Assembly: GCA_035578175.1 (NCBI GenBank)
Contig: JAQMRL010000006.1
Span: 55,283,001-55,347,000 of the forward strand
DNA: 64,000 nucleotides
Direction: 5' to 3'
From: Catonia carolina
Lineage: Eukaryota > Arthropoda > Insecta > Hemiptera > Achilidae
Of the stretch, positions 1 through 11,700 are shown piece after piece (the first letter of the stretch is position 1; each line of letters begins with the position of its first letter). A model generated the notes under the pieces. That model did no database searches. It was not told where the DNA came from and was given only the letters and a program-made list of their open reading frames with translations. A program made the translations under genes and the position numbers.

Positions 1-536
1 ATAACTTAGACCCCGTAATTAAAAATCAATAAAAATAAAAATTACGTAAGCTTGATAAAATAAAATAAAATTAGGCCTTAACGGCAAGTTTAAAAAAATC
101 CTAATAAAATAATTAAACTGCTTAAATTATTGAGAAAAATAAATAAAATAAATATTTTTATTTAGTATATTATTATAATATAATATATATCAAATATATA
201 TTCATATTATAAAGCTTTTGTTTTAAAAACAATGATAAGCCTTGCACTTTTAAGCTAGAAATTAAATATGCTCACAATTTCAGACCATACAATTGATTCA
301 CATTACAATAAACCATGCCTAATTAAATACACAAAAGACTTAAATAAATATTTATAGCTTATTTTTTTATAATCTATGCACTAATATACTTAGTGATATT
401 GACAAATAAATTTACTTGAGAAGCAATAATTTTATATTTTATTTATTTATCCTTGTTTGTTATTTATTACATAAAATTATTTCAAAATAGAACCTGTCTA
501 TTGGAATCAAAATTCCATCTTAACAAGATATATACA
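1..536. other. AT-rich intron, nothing recognised
   Basis: Very AT-rich sequence inside the MICU1 intron after exon 6. No coding or repeat structure recognised. Confidence 0.5.
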
Positions 537-735
537 GCCGACCGCATTGGCGCAGTTGGTAACGTGCTCGCTTCTCATCATGCGGTCCTGGGTTCGAATC
601 CCACTCAGGCACGGCATATTTTCATACGTTACAAAAAACCATTTCATCCTCCATTGTACAATAGTTACACCCCAACGTTGTCGCTAATGACCGTTGTAGT
701 TGATGCAACGTTAAATAAATGAATTTAAAAAAAAA
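537..735 (+). repeat. tRNA-derived SINE, family S1, copy 1
   Basis: Starts GCCGACCGCATTGGCGCAG with an A-box-like GGCGCAGTTGGT and a B-box GGTTCGAATCC, both pol III promoter elements. It ends TTAAATAAATGAATTTAAAAA. A near-perfect target duplication (AGATAT-ACAG) flanks it. Other copies are at 2195, 24488, 41116 and 53031. The long ORF through it is incidental. Confidence 0.85.
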
Positions 736-755
736 GATATACAGTAAAATCCCAT

Positions 756-1312
756 TTAACCCTTTATTAGTCTATGGTAAGTATTCTTACCACTGGCAAT
801 AAGATCAATTTTTTTTAAGAATAAGCTATGCATTTAAACCCTATTGGCATTTTATGGTTTTATAGATGTTCTCTGGTAAGTAGGCTATCCACATTTTGCA
901 ATTAGTGCGCAGCGAGCAGTTGCTTTATGAGTTACACGAATGTGGTAAGGGGATTCATTCCAGCGTACGCAACCATGTTGTTCTATTGTTTCTTTTGTAC
1001 AACACTTAGAAAATTTGAGTTTTTTTATGGGAAAGTAAGAATTCATGCTAATATAAAGTTGAGATAATTGTACACATTTTTCTGCTATATAGGACTACAA
1101 GTTGTTTTAATAAGCATTCTTACCACTAAACATTATGTGATTCCCATTTCAATAAACACTCCTTGGTAAATATACTTACCAGGGCTTAACATAAAAAAAA
1201 TCATACTGTTCTGGTACTAAAAATACATTATACAAGTCCCTATAAAACAAAATTTAACATTTTATTACAATATGGATATTTTCCCCCGTAATACTTCCCT
1301 ATAAAGGGTTAA
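756..1312. mobile_element. piggyBac-like MITE with TTAA target duplication
   Basis: TTAA at 756-759 and 1309-1312 flank a 549-bp insert with short terminal inverted repeats CCCTTTAT. Inside are several copies of a CTTACC/GGTAAG motif. TTAA duplication plus CCC ends is typical of piggyBac. No transposase coding is present. Confidence 0.6.
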
Positions 1313-1973
1313 CCAAAATATAAGAGGCGGACCCAATTTAGGATACAAAAAATTCTTTATAACACACAAAGACATACTTTTCGCATTTAAAAACAGTTAC
1401 AGTGAATATACAATATTTCTTATGACTGTTTATTAGTATTTATAAACAAATATACAGTAATTTCAAGCAAATAAAATTTAATATTGTGCAATATATTATA
1501 ATAGAGAGATAAATATTGAACAGATAACGGACAAAATGAGAAAAAAACCATTTGTCATTCTTCAGCCACTTAACCAGGATGCCAACAAGGCTTGTGAAGA
1601 AACTTCTCAAACAGCTCATGCAATAATAGTCACAGAATAGCTGGCTATGGGAGATAAACAACGATCTTAACACCCTAGGGATAACGTACAACATGATATT
1701 TTAAGACAAGAAGATGGACCAAAACTCAAGGACCCAAAAATTCAATTGCCACTAATAACCAGAAAAGTTCAATAATATAACATAACTGACGAGCAGAGGA
1801 GGGCCAGATCTGAGAATATGAAGATGTGGAATAGAAGAAAACACGTTAAACGATCCGCTAGACTGAAAGTTGAATACAGTGCTCTAATTGGGGCTTAAAA
1901 CTAAAAAAATATTTACTGTATCTAATTCAATTTCTGAAATATCATTTTGTTCAGGAGGTATTTCGTTCACAAA
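1313..1973. other. intron, nothing recognised
   Basis: No feature supported. A small CCCTAGGGATAAC string near 1671 resembles the conserved core of large-subunit rRNA, but the surroundings do not. Confidence 0.4.
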
Positions 1974-2120
1974 CCGACCAATCACAAAAACCATGTATTT
2001 GGGGGGGGGGGGGGTTTAGGGGGCCTGAAAATAAGTATTCTGGTGAAAACTTGATTTTGAAAATTGACACGAAAACAATACTTTCTTTCCCTATACATTC
2101 ATACAGGACAAGAGAAAGTA
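1974..2120 (+). repeat. 3' end fragment of the sub-TIR hairpin family
   Basis: Matches the last 150 bases of the complete copies at 49466 and 60643: ACCAATC, CATG, GGGG run, GGTGAAAACTTGATTT, then a CCTATA-CATTCA-TACAGG hairpin and CAAGAGAAAGTA. A 14-base G run lies at 2001-2014. Confidence 0.7.
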
Positions 2121-2194
2121 AAAATATTACTAAAACAATCTACTTAACTATTCTAAGTTTATTTTTGGTAAATACTAAAATTAATATGTCTGGA

Positions 2195-2391
2195 GCCGGC
2201 TGCATTGGCGCAGTTGGTAACATGCTCGCCTATCATCATGTGGTCCTGGGTTCGAATCCCACTCAGGCACGGAAAATTTTCATACATTACAAAAAATCAT
2301 TTCATCCTGCATTGTACAATAGTTACACCCCAACGTCGTCGTTAATGACCGTTGTAGTTGATGCGACATTAAATAAATAAATTAAAAAAAA
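2195..2391 (+). repeat. tRNA-derived SINE, family S1, copy 2
   Basis: Full-length copy with A and B boxes, flanked by the exact target duplication GTCTGGA (2188-2194 and 2392-2398). The body is close to copy 1 throughout. The short A-rich tail and clean duplication indicate L1-type retroposition. Confidence 0.9.
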
Positions 2392-2645
2392 GTCTGGAAT
2401 GCATTTATTACATTGTTAAAGACACAAGCAAACTGTTGAAATCTAGAAAATTAATAATAATCGAAAAACATTATATTTGTAAACAACAAACTTTATATAC
2501 CAAACTAGTAACTGTCTAACCCCCACCACTCTGTTTTGTACTAGAAGCACAACACATCTAGAAAGCAGAATTCATCTCTTACCAAACAGGGAACAACATG
2601 CCAAATATGTATAAAAATAAAGTGTATAATAAAAATTAAACTTAC

Positions 2646-2760
2646 TTGATAAAACTGTTAACAGGAATATATAATCTGAAAACGTGATTAAACCAGAACT
2701 TCCAAGTTTGTAGAAAATGCTGTCTTCATCTAAGGCAAGTTCTAACTTCATATGAACATT
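2646..2760 (-). CDS. MICU1: MICU1 exon 6: segment before EF hand 1
   Basis: Acceptor CATTTACAG, donor GTAAGT; 115 bases, entering in phase 0 and ending with one extra base. Encodes 38 residues containing [20 protein letters not shown] followed by IFLLTVLS. The [10 protein letters not shown] and [11 protein letters not shown] stretches closely resemble the MICU1 segment just ahead of the first EF hand. A SINE of family S3 has inserted just upstream on the sense strand, and its target duplication overlaps the end of the intron. The exons that follow would lie before base 1 of the window. Confidence 0.93.
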
Positions 2761-5700
2761 CTGTAAATGAAAAATAACAAAACAATTATATTTTATACTC
2801 ACAAGATCTTGTTTCATATTTTTTTTTTTTAATTCCTAATTTGTGTACATTGCAATCTGTTCAATTTAGAACAATAAGCGACCCCATGACCCAATGAGAT
2901 GAGGATGATGTGTATGACGTGTAAATGAGATGTAGTCTTGTACAGATCCAGGCCGACCATTCCTGAGAGAGTATGGTTAATTAAACCCCAACCATCAAAG
3001 TACACCGGTAACCACTGTCTAGTATTCAAATCCGTATAAAAGTAGCTACCTTTACTAGGATTTGAACCAGGAACCTTCGTCTCCGAAAATCAGCTGTTAA
3101 ACAGCTGATTTTAGCGATGACTTTACCTCTAGACCAACCCGGTGGGTTTTGTTTCATATTTAGCACAAAAAAAGTGTTTATTTACTTGCAATTTTGTTGA
3201 AATATTATAATTTTTTGTGTACATCATTACACCAGTGTCCCACGGAATTTGAACCATAGGGAAATAGCATTGATTTTCATCAGTTTGTTAATATTTTCTT
3301 CCCATGAATAAATTAAAACTTGTTATAGTCAGGAATCATTAGAAAATGTTTAGACCTTTTAAAAACTATCAATTTTGATACATATGTATGATGAAGCTGT
3401 ATGTTAGCTTAAATACAGAAATTTGTAACCGTTTTCCATTTAAGTATTGTAAATTTTATCCACTTTTGGCATTGTTGTGTTTGGAGTAATGGTAACGTTC
3501 TGGTCTGGAGATGTAAAGATAGTTGGGTCAAATCCATCAGTGGTAAAATTTTTTATTGTTCAAAAACTATTGGAAATATTAAAAAAAATTATTTATTTTT
3601 TAATTTTGACAATTTGTTTTATCATCAACAATCTAGATTGTTGCAATAATCTAAAATTATTGCAATAATCAGCTGTCTCTAAAAATTAAATGTTGCGGAA
3701 AGAAATATTTAGGTATTTAAAATAATACTGAATTCCAAAAAAACAAATTTTTAAATAAATAATTTTAGATGATAAAACAAATTGTCAAAATTAAAAAATA
3801 AATAATATTACTTTTTTTTTAATATTTCCAATAGTTTTTGAACAATAAAAATTTTTTACAGCTGATGGATTTGACCCAACTATCTTTACATCTCCAGACC
3901 AGAACATTACCATTACTTCAAACATAACAATGCGAAAAATGAATAAAATTTACAATACTAAATGGAAAACGATTACAAATTTATGTATATAAGCTAAAAT
4001 ACAGCTTAAAATGTATCAAAATTGATATTTTTTAAAAGGTTTAAACATTTTCTAATGATTCCTGACTATATCAAGTCTTAATTTAATAATAATAAATAAT
4101 AGCTGCCCATAACAGACAGGTGGAGTGTCAAATTATTTGCACTCAATCTGTTCGTTGCAGGGCTAAAATAAATAGTTCTGTTTCTTATCATATGGTCAGC
4201 CAATTAAATGACTGAATCATTTAGGAACAGAAGAGGTAGAGGTGTAAAATACACTAATCAGAGTTATCTCCTCTGAAAGTAATGAATTTCATTATACAGC
4301 CAGACCCTGCGGTGAATGAAGTGAAGGTGTCATTTGCAGCGTGGAAAATATGTGCTTTTCAAAGGGCCCAGCATGCTGATAAGAGTATTTATATACTTTT
4401 CCACTTAGTGAGGAAGGCAATTGTAAACCACTCCTCACTCCTCATTTTACTTAGTACAACCTCTACAGGTTCAAACCAACTTTCGGCTGATGACCTAAAC
4501 ACATTAAATAATAATAAAAATAATAAAAAATTTAAATAATAATCTATTTATTTTTATGAGAAAAAGAGACAAAAAGTGTATTAGCATGTATATTATGTAA
4601 ATAAAATAGTTATAAGCAAAGATTGTTTTGTAAACATGTAAATTTTTTATGTCAATAAGGCTTATATGGATAAGTTCTGTTAGCCTTTGTATGTTGTAAA
4701 TAAATAAATAAATTAAAAAAAAAATTTATTCGTGGGAAGAAAATATTAACAAACTAATGAAAATCAATGCTATTTCCCTATTGTTCAAATTCCATGGGAC
4801 ACCCGGTATATTTTATAGATCTAGGTAGGTAGTCATAAATGCAAAACTACGCATTTTTGGACCAATTTTTACTTTAAGACATTTTGTGTAATGATTTAAA
4901 TAAAGCGTATATAAAATCTAAGATGTAAAATTGGGCTAAATTTATTAAAATATCTTGTTGATCATTAATTCAACACTATGATAAACTCAGCAAATACAAA
5001 TTTTTGTGTCTGGTCTTGTACGTTCAATTTTTCCAACACTGGATGATGATTATTATACAATATTATAAACAATTTTACAAAAGCTGAATGTTTAGATTTT
5101 TTGAAAAGAATCTCAGTTAAGGTTTACATCAGCAATTCGTTCAATATCAAATCTTTTATCACATAAACCTTATGTCAAGATCAGAATGATGAAGCACTCT
5201 TTTTTTTGTAGGCAAAAAACCAGGGCATTTATCATTAGTAATGATAAATGCGTAATGAGTAATGATAAATAGATTATAAAAAAGGTAATGATTCATTACC
5301 TATGCATGAAGCACTCAATTAAGGAACAAGCATTAGAAAGATGTATACAATATTTTATTGTAAAAACACCTATAATGCTTTTCATGGTGAGCTCTGCTGT
5401 TCCACGTGTTTAGACCAATCAGAATGTTTGCCAGTGTAGTCAGATTGTATGACTGTATCAGCCTGACAAACATTATGCGTGCATACGTACAAGAGCCATA
5501 GTAGTTCACTCTTATCTTGCATCTCGTACTGAACACATCGATTATAGAGTGCATTAACATACAATAATTTACAATATAATCAGCTGGTTGTATGTTATAG
5601 GTTATAATTGTTATTGAAAGACCAAAAAAGTGGCTGATGAAATACATAACAAAGGTACAAGAGCAAGTATTGGCAACATTGCTGGAAAATCATTGACAAG

Positions 5701-8700
5701 CTATAAAGTAGGTAGGGGGCAATGTGGTACATTCAGAGCTCATCAGCTTTGAATAATAGTAAAATTAATATTATTCGAGGATACTTATTGATTTAAAGCA
5801 CACATCCATCGTTTAATAAATTTCTTTTTTAATTATAAACAAAATGATTAAAAACCACCAGAAATGGTCAAAGAGTGTAAGAACACTTACCAATTGAGAA
5901 ATACTTTCATAGCTTCACTACATCGTTAGCTCATCACAACACTTAAAATACGTAATTATTAAAACCTTTATTTTTTCAGAGACCTCAGGAATCTCCTGTA
6001 GTTTACAAATTCCTGTTATTGTCATGAATAAATAGAGGATGTTTACATCTCTGAAAAAATAAATGTCATAAAAATTTAATTGTGTAATTTTAAGGGTTAT
6101 GATGAGCTAACGATGTAGTGAAGCCATGAAAGTATTTTTCAATTAATAAGTGTTCTTACTCTCTTTGACCATTTCTGGTGATTTTTAATAATTTTATGTA
6201 TAATAAAACAAGAATAATAACAAAACATTATCTAATGAAACAGTAAAAAACACATGAAAATCTTTGTTGGCAAACCTATTTTTAATGCAATAGCTGTGAT
6301 GCATTAAAACTTGTAATGAAAATACTGAAAGAAAGAAACAAACATACTATATAAATTGACTATAAAAGTTGCAAATTGTTAGTCAACAAAGAAATATTTG
6401 ATGCAATATAAACTGATAACAATACTATCACAAGATAGGCACTTTTATATTGCCTTTATCATAAATATGTGGAGAACAAGTGAAAAAACGATAAACAGAA
6501 AAAAATTACCAATGGTAATCACATAATGTGATGATATACATTTACCAAAAATTATAATTTTTAAGTTAGTCTAAGGTATTGGTTCTTGAATTGAAGGTTA
6601 CAGGTGATTTTTTTTTGGGAACATAAATTATAAAATTTGAAAAATAAAATATTTTGTTTCAATTAAATCCTGATGTTATTATAAATACTTCTTTCAGCTT
6701 GGATATTACTGATAATTAACTTTTCTTACTGGAAGGATTTTATTGCTGTTTCAGATTAGAGTAACTTGACATGTTTACATCCCAAATGGAACAAATAGGG
6801 TATGAGAGGAATGCCCTTAAACAACAACAACTGTTAATGGAGGGATCCCCTAAAAGCTAAATATTATAGATCAAATAAACAATCGCACACAATCCATTTT
6901 CTAATTCATTCTACACAAGATTAATTCAACATTATTAATTGCACAAAAAGAAAACACCAACATTAATGTTGTAGTATGTTTTTTTTGGGATAAACTGATT
7001 AAGAAATTAATTAATTTTTTAGATATAATTCTAAGCGCAGCTGTAAATCCGATTATTAACAGTACAACCTCTTTAAGTCGGACCCCTAGAACCTGGGAAA
7101 ATTTAAGCCAGAAGTAATTTACAAAAATTTCAGAAATTATATAACAATCACAGTCACAAGAAAAAAAGTGGCAATGAAAAGGACTTCGACAAAATCCAGC
7201 GTCAACAATTAATGAATTAAAATACATCATAATATTGACAGTTGCAGAGATGTTGATGTTGAATACAAATGGTTAGAAGCAGATAATGACGAGGGTAATT
7301 TAGCTTACTATAGTGAGTTCACTGTAAGAACCAACTGTCGAATCAACAAACTGCATCTGTGGTAGTACGTATAAATACACCACACAAATACATGCAACAG
7401 CCTAGCATTAGTCACCGGGTGGACGCCAACACTTTTATAATTGCTAAACCAATAACAACAAACAGCCGCGTCCCCTAAAGTCAATAAAATCTTTCCCTTA
7501 TCACTTAATTTTGTTTAGAATTCAGTTGCATACTACTTGGTATTGTTTATAGACTTATTCAATGTATATTTATTACAAATTCTTTATGTATGTGTCATTT
7601 TTAATTTTATGATCCTAACTGAGTTTTCAATTTAGTTGGCTTTGTTATTTTAAACTGTTCGGTTCGGTTTAATTGTGCGTCTAGTTCGAATGGTGCTTTT
7701 AGTTTCATGTACGGTTTAATTTTATTGTAGTTATTACTTTATTCGACTGTATGAGTCCGGTGAAAGGATACGTAGCACAGAATAATAAAACCTACAAAAT
7801 GAAAGAAATCAAGGAATTGCTTAGTAGTACCCTGAACGTGGTGTCCCCAATCAAGTGGCGAGAATGTGTTAACCACGTTATAAAAGAAGAAAAGGAACTT
7901 CGCGAAATGGACAATTTTATAATAAATGTAGGGAATGAATCGCTATCCTCATCTTCATGCACAAATTCTGATTTAGAAGACGGATACTTAGACAATACGA
8001 TGGACTGAATCGAATATCTATCAGACAACCGCCCAGAATAAAGTAAGTGAGTTTTAAAAATAGCAAACAATAATAATTTTATTTATAAAGTAAGCATTTA
8101 AAATTATAAAAAACATTAAAGTATTTAATTTTATTAAGCTAAAGAATTAACTACTCATAAGAGTATCAAGCACGAGTCGTTTCGCATACGCCTACAATGA
8201 AAATCACATAATACTTTTGGTGCGTACGGTAATGGAGCTGTGACGTCATTCACTGTTTGTTTACTTCGCAGTTGGTTCTTAAAATGAATTTAGTATAACA
8301 GACGAGGAAATTATTGCAACCTACTCATCTACAGAATGTAATATTGATAAGGAGACAGATGAATAATAAACGCAAATCAGCAATTAAATCATATAGAAAT
8401 AGTATTTCAGTAAGAGGATCTTATGGTCTATTTTGACCATCAGTTGATAACTCTGGCCGAGCTCTTTATGCTGAGAAGAATGTGAGTCTATTTTGACCAT
8501 CAGATGATGATAACGGGCTGAGCTCATTATGCTGAGAAGAATGTGAGATCAAGTAGCTCACAAGAGATAAACCAAACAGATGCAGCAGAGCTTACCTACT
8601 CATTCCTGAAGAATTAGACTTTACTGTATAAGTCTGCGAACCACAAGCTCTAGAGAATAATTTTTTTGTGCAGATCTTAATTTTGTGTATGATGTGAAAT

Positions 8701-11700
8701 ATTTTTACGTTTAGGCTGTGTGTGTGCTGAGAGTAACTGGTGATATCAATAAGACATACACCCAAGTTACTCTGAAGAGTTGATGCTCACTGGATAAGTT
8801 TAAGGTTGCAATCAGGCTGAAAGCAACTAGTGATAGTGCCATGCTACAAAGTACAAAGAATGACTACATTAGTACACGGGTGCTACAGAAGTTTGAAACT
8901 GTTATTACATTTTATTGTTCAAACCTTTTCAAAATCAAAAATTAGTATTAAGATTTAGCATGATTGCCATATCTAATTTTTACATTTGGCAAGGCTTAAG
9001 TAAAATGTTGGCTGGACCGTGGTAGCCTCATGAAAATTTTAAACCAACCTTCATCAAATTTAGGTTGGTCTATTTAAAATTTTAATTCATACAAAACTCA
9101 AAAAGAGGCAGAAGATAAGTCAGTATCACATTTCATCTCTTAAAAAGCATTAAAAAGAAACATCACGTAATAAAATTGTCAACATCGTATACAATATAAA
9201 ACACAACTTTAGACTTCATCGTTTATAAATTCCTGGATTGTATAATACGACTTATCAATCAGGTAACATTTTAACTGTTTCTTAAATATTTTCTCACATT
9301 CAATCACAAACAACCTTAGTGGAAAATGGGACATCAATTTCGATCCAGTATATGATGGTTTTTTTAATAGAGAGACAACCTATGAAACTCAGCAAAATCA
9401 GAACGGTGCCTTCTTGTGAGATAGCCATGAGGCTTTACTATCAAACCATCATGTTTTACTGACTTTGCCCGCAGTACAGATTTATAATAAATAAGCAAGG
9501 TACAGTAAGAATTTTATTTTGTTTAAAGTAGTCTCTACAAGATTTCTCCCGAGCTATCCCATGTATGTACCTCACTACTTGTTTTTGTATCAGAAAGATC
9601 TCCTCAAGCTTACTAGTAAATGACCCCCAAAATATTATGGAATACGCAACGTGTGATGACTAATATTATGAACGTTGATAATAAGAGAAACTGCTATATT
9701 TCTGTATCTTCACAAACTATAAAAATATGTGTTATCTTCAATATAAAGGCAGTTCTCTGGGCATACGTTTTCTTTTAAAGGATTGTATCACAGTTATCTT
9801 GGATTTTTTAAATCTCCCGGATGAGCTCCATTCGTAATTAATCCAACTTAATGAGGTTGAACTGCACTGTATTTGAAGTAATTCTAAAATTACTACAATA
9901 TAATTTCTACCAACAATGTCATCATATTCAGGATAATCACTGATATTCAAAACGAATAGGCACCGTAAAAAAAGAAAATTTTTTACAACATGTCACTGTT
10001 GTCCCCTTTGATTAAGTTCAGTGCTACCAGCTACAAAGCTTCCAACATAGCGAAAGAGGGAGCCGCCAATAGTTCCGTAAGGGGCGGTAGGCCTGTGGTG
10101 GCATACCTACAGAGGCGTTTGTTGCCAAGGTCAACACCAATACCACAGTGCTCTCAGCGACTTTAAAATGAGCATTGCACTGAGCCAAGAGATTCAATTC
10201 CGGTCCAGACAGCAAACAAGATGTCCACCATTAGCGCACGGCTACCGGACTCCAATGAAGGCTCATCGATGACCCCGCAAGAGAGAAGATGATGCTTCCG
10301 CTCGCTGACCCAACAGCATAAGCCGTCGACCGGACTATCATCGCCCGCTGCTGTGAGCGATGCCCACAGCGGTCCCTCGATCGAGCCTTACGCCCACCGG
10401 ATCCAACAAAGCAGTCATCAACGCACTAATTCAAGGGAAGATGACGTCTCTGCTGGACAACGACACATCGTGTCGCCCAGCCTCTGACGACTAAGACCGA
10501 CGCTTCTCCAAGATGACCACCGCTTGAACGGCCCTTTTCAGGGCCACCAAAAAGTAAAGATTTTAACTCACCACATAATGTTGCCATCCGGTGAAAAACA
10601 AAATATTTTATTATTTTCTTTAAAAATCATAGAATCACTCCTCTAGGATTTCAACAGATTTTACCCAAACATCTAGATATTAACTAACATAAACTACAGG
10701 GATATTAAACAGATCGAACTTGTTTTTAAGGAATTAAGAGGGTGTATGTATACATTTAATATAACGCATATAATTTTTGGGCAACACTAAAAATATTATC
10801 AAAATTAAAAAAAACCACAACTAAAATAATTAAAATACAGTGTATTAATACCTTAAAAATCAGATGTTTTTATAAACATAAAATTATATGATCACAAATT
10901 TATGTTTAAACGCACTTATTATTTAAATTTTAAAAATAACACCATTACAAGATTTGAAGAAAAAAGTTAAATTAAGAGAGAAATACCACCAAGAAATTGA
11001 TGAAATATTGGAAATTATAAATAAAAAAGTAGGCTAAGATACAAAAAACATGCAAAATTAAAATTATGAACTACGATTTAGTAACATTTCAAAAGCAAGA
11101 ATAATTAAAATAGAAAGCACATGAATTCACAACCTTTATAAATACAAAAAAAAAGTAAAAACATTTTAAGACAAAACATTAGCAATACAAGGTACAAACA
11201 AGAAATTATCAATACAAAATATAATTTTCCAGATCTTTATAAGTTTTTCTTGTTATTTTTCCTTTATCAAACTTTCGTTCATTACCTCTCTGAAGCCAAA
11301 GTTAGTGCACCGATTTGGTGTCCAATAATATCAAGTGATATATCATGCTTCCCGAAAAATCTGACGTAAAGGGAAATTAACATTGGACAAGTACTGTCAA
11401 CATTAATCTTATTACAGGGGTGTAATCTTACTTTTATTACCCCCAAACGTCAGGAAACAATAAAAATGAGTCTACAAATGATAGATATTAATAACTAATA
11501 ATTTAATTATTAATAAATAAAGGCAAAAATGTTATTCAATTTTGGTATAGCGCGTTACTTGCAAAAGAAAAAATTTCACATTCATTGTCCTCCAAACATT
11601 AGTCGGGGGTGTGAATTCAGTTTATTTTTAATTTTGATATTAACTATAGGAAAGGCCGTGAGTTTGAGTCCTACATACTAAAGCTTTTTTTATTTTTTTT

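Noticed and set aside
537..735. tRNA gene at the A and B boxes of the S1 SINE
   Set aside because: No acceptor or anticodon stem pairs properly, and the same sequence recurs with A-rich tails and target duplications, so these are SINEs.
1440..1694. Minus-strand ORF, with an rRNA-like CCCTAGGGATAAC string near 1671
   Set aside because: Only a dozen bases resemble the large-subunit rRNA core and the flanks do not fit. The ORF is hydrophobic by AT composition only.
7751..8008. Short host gene
   Set aside because: It lies within a TA-flanked element with inverted ends and looks like a transposase tail.
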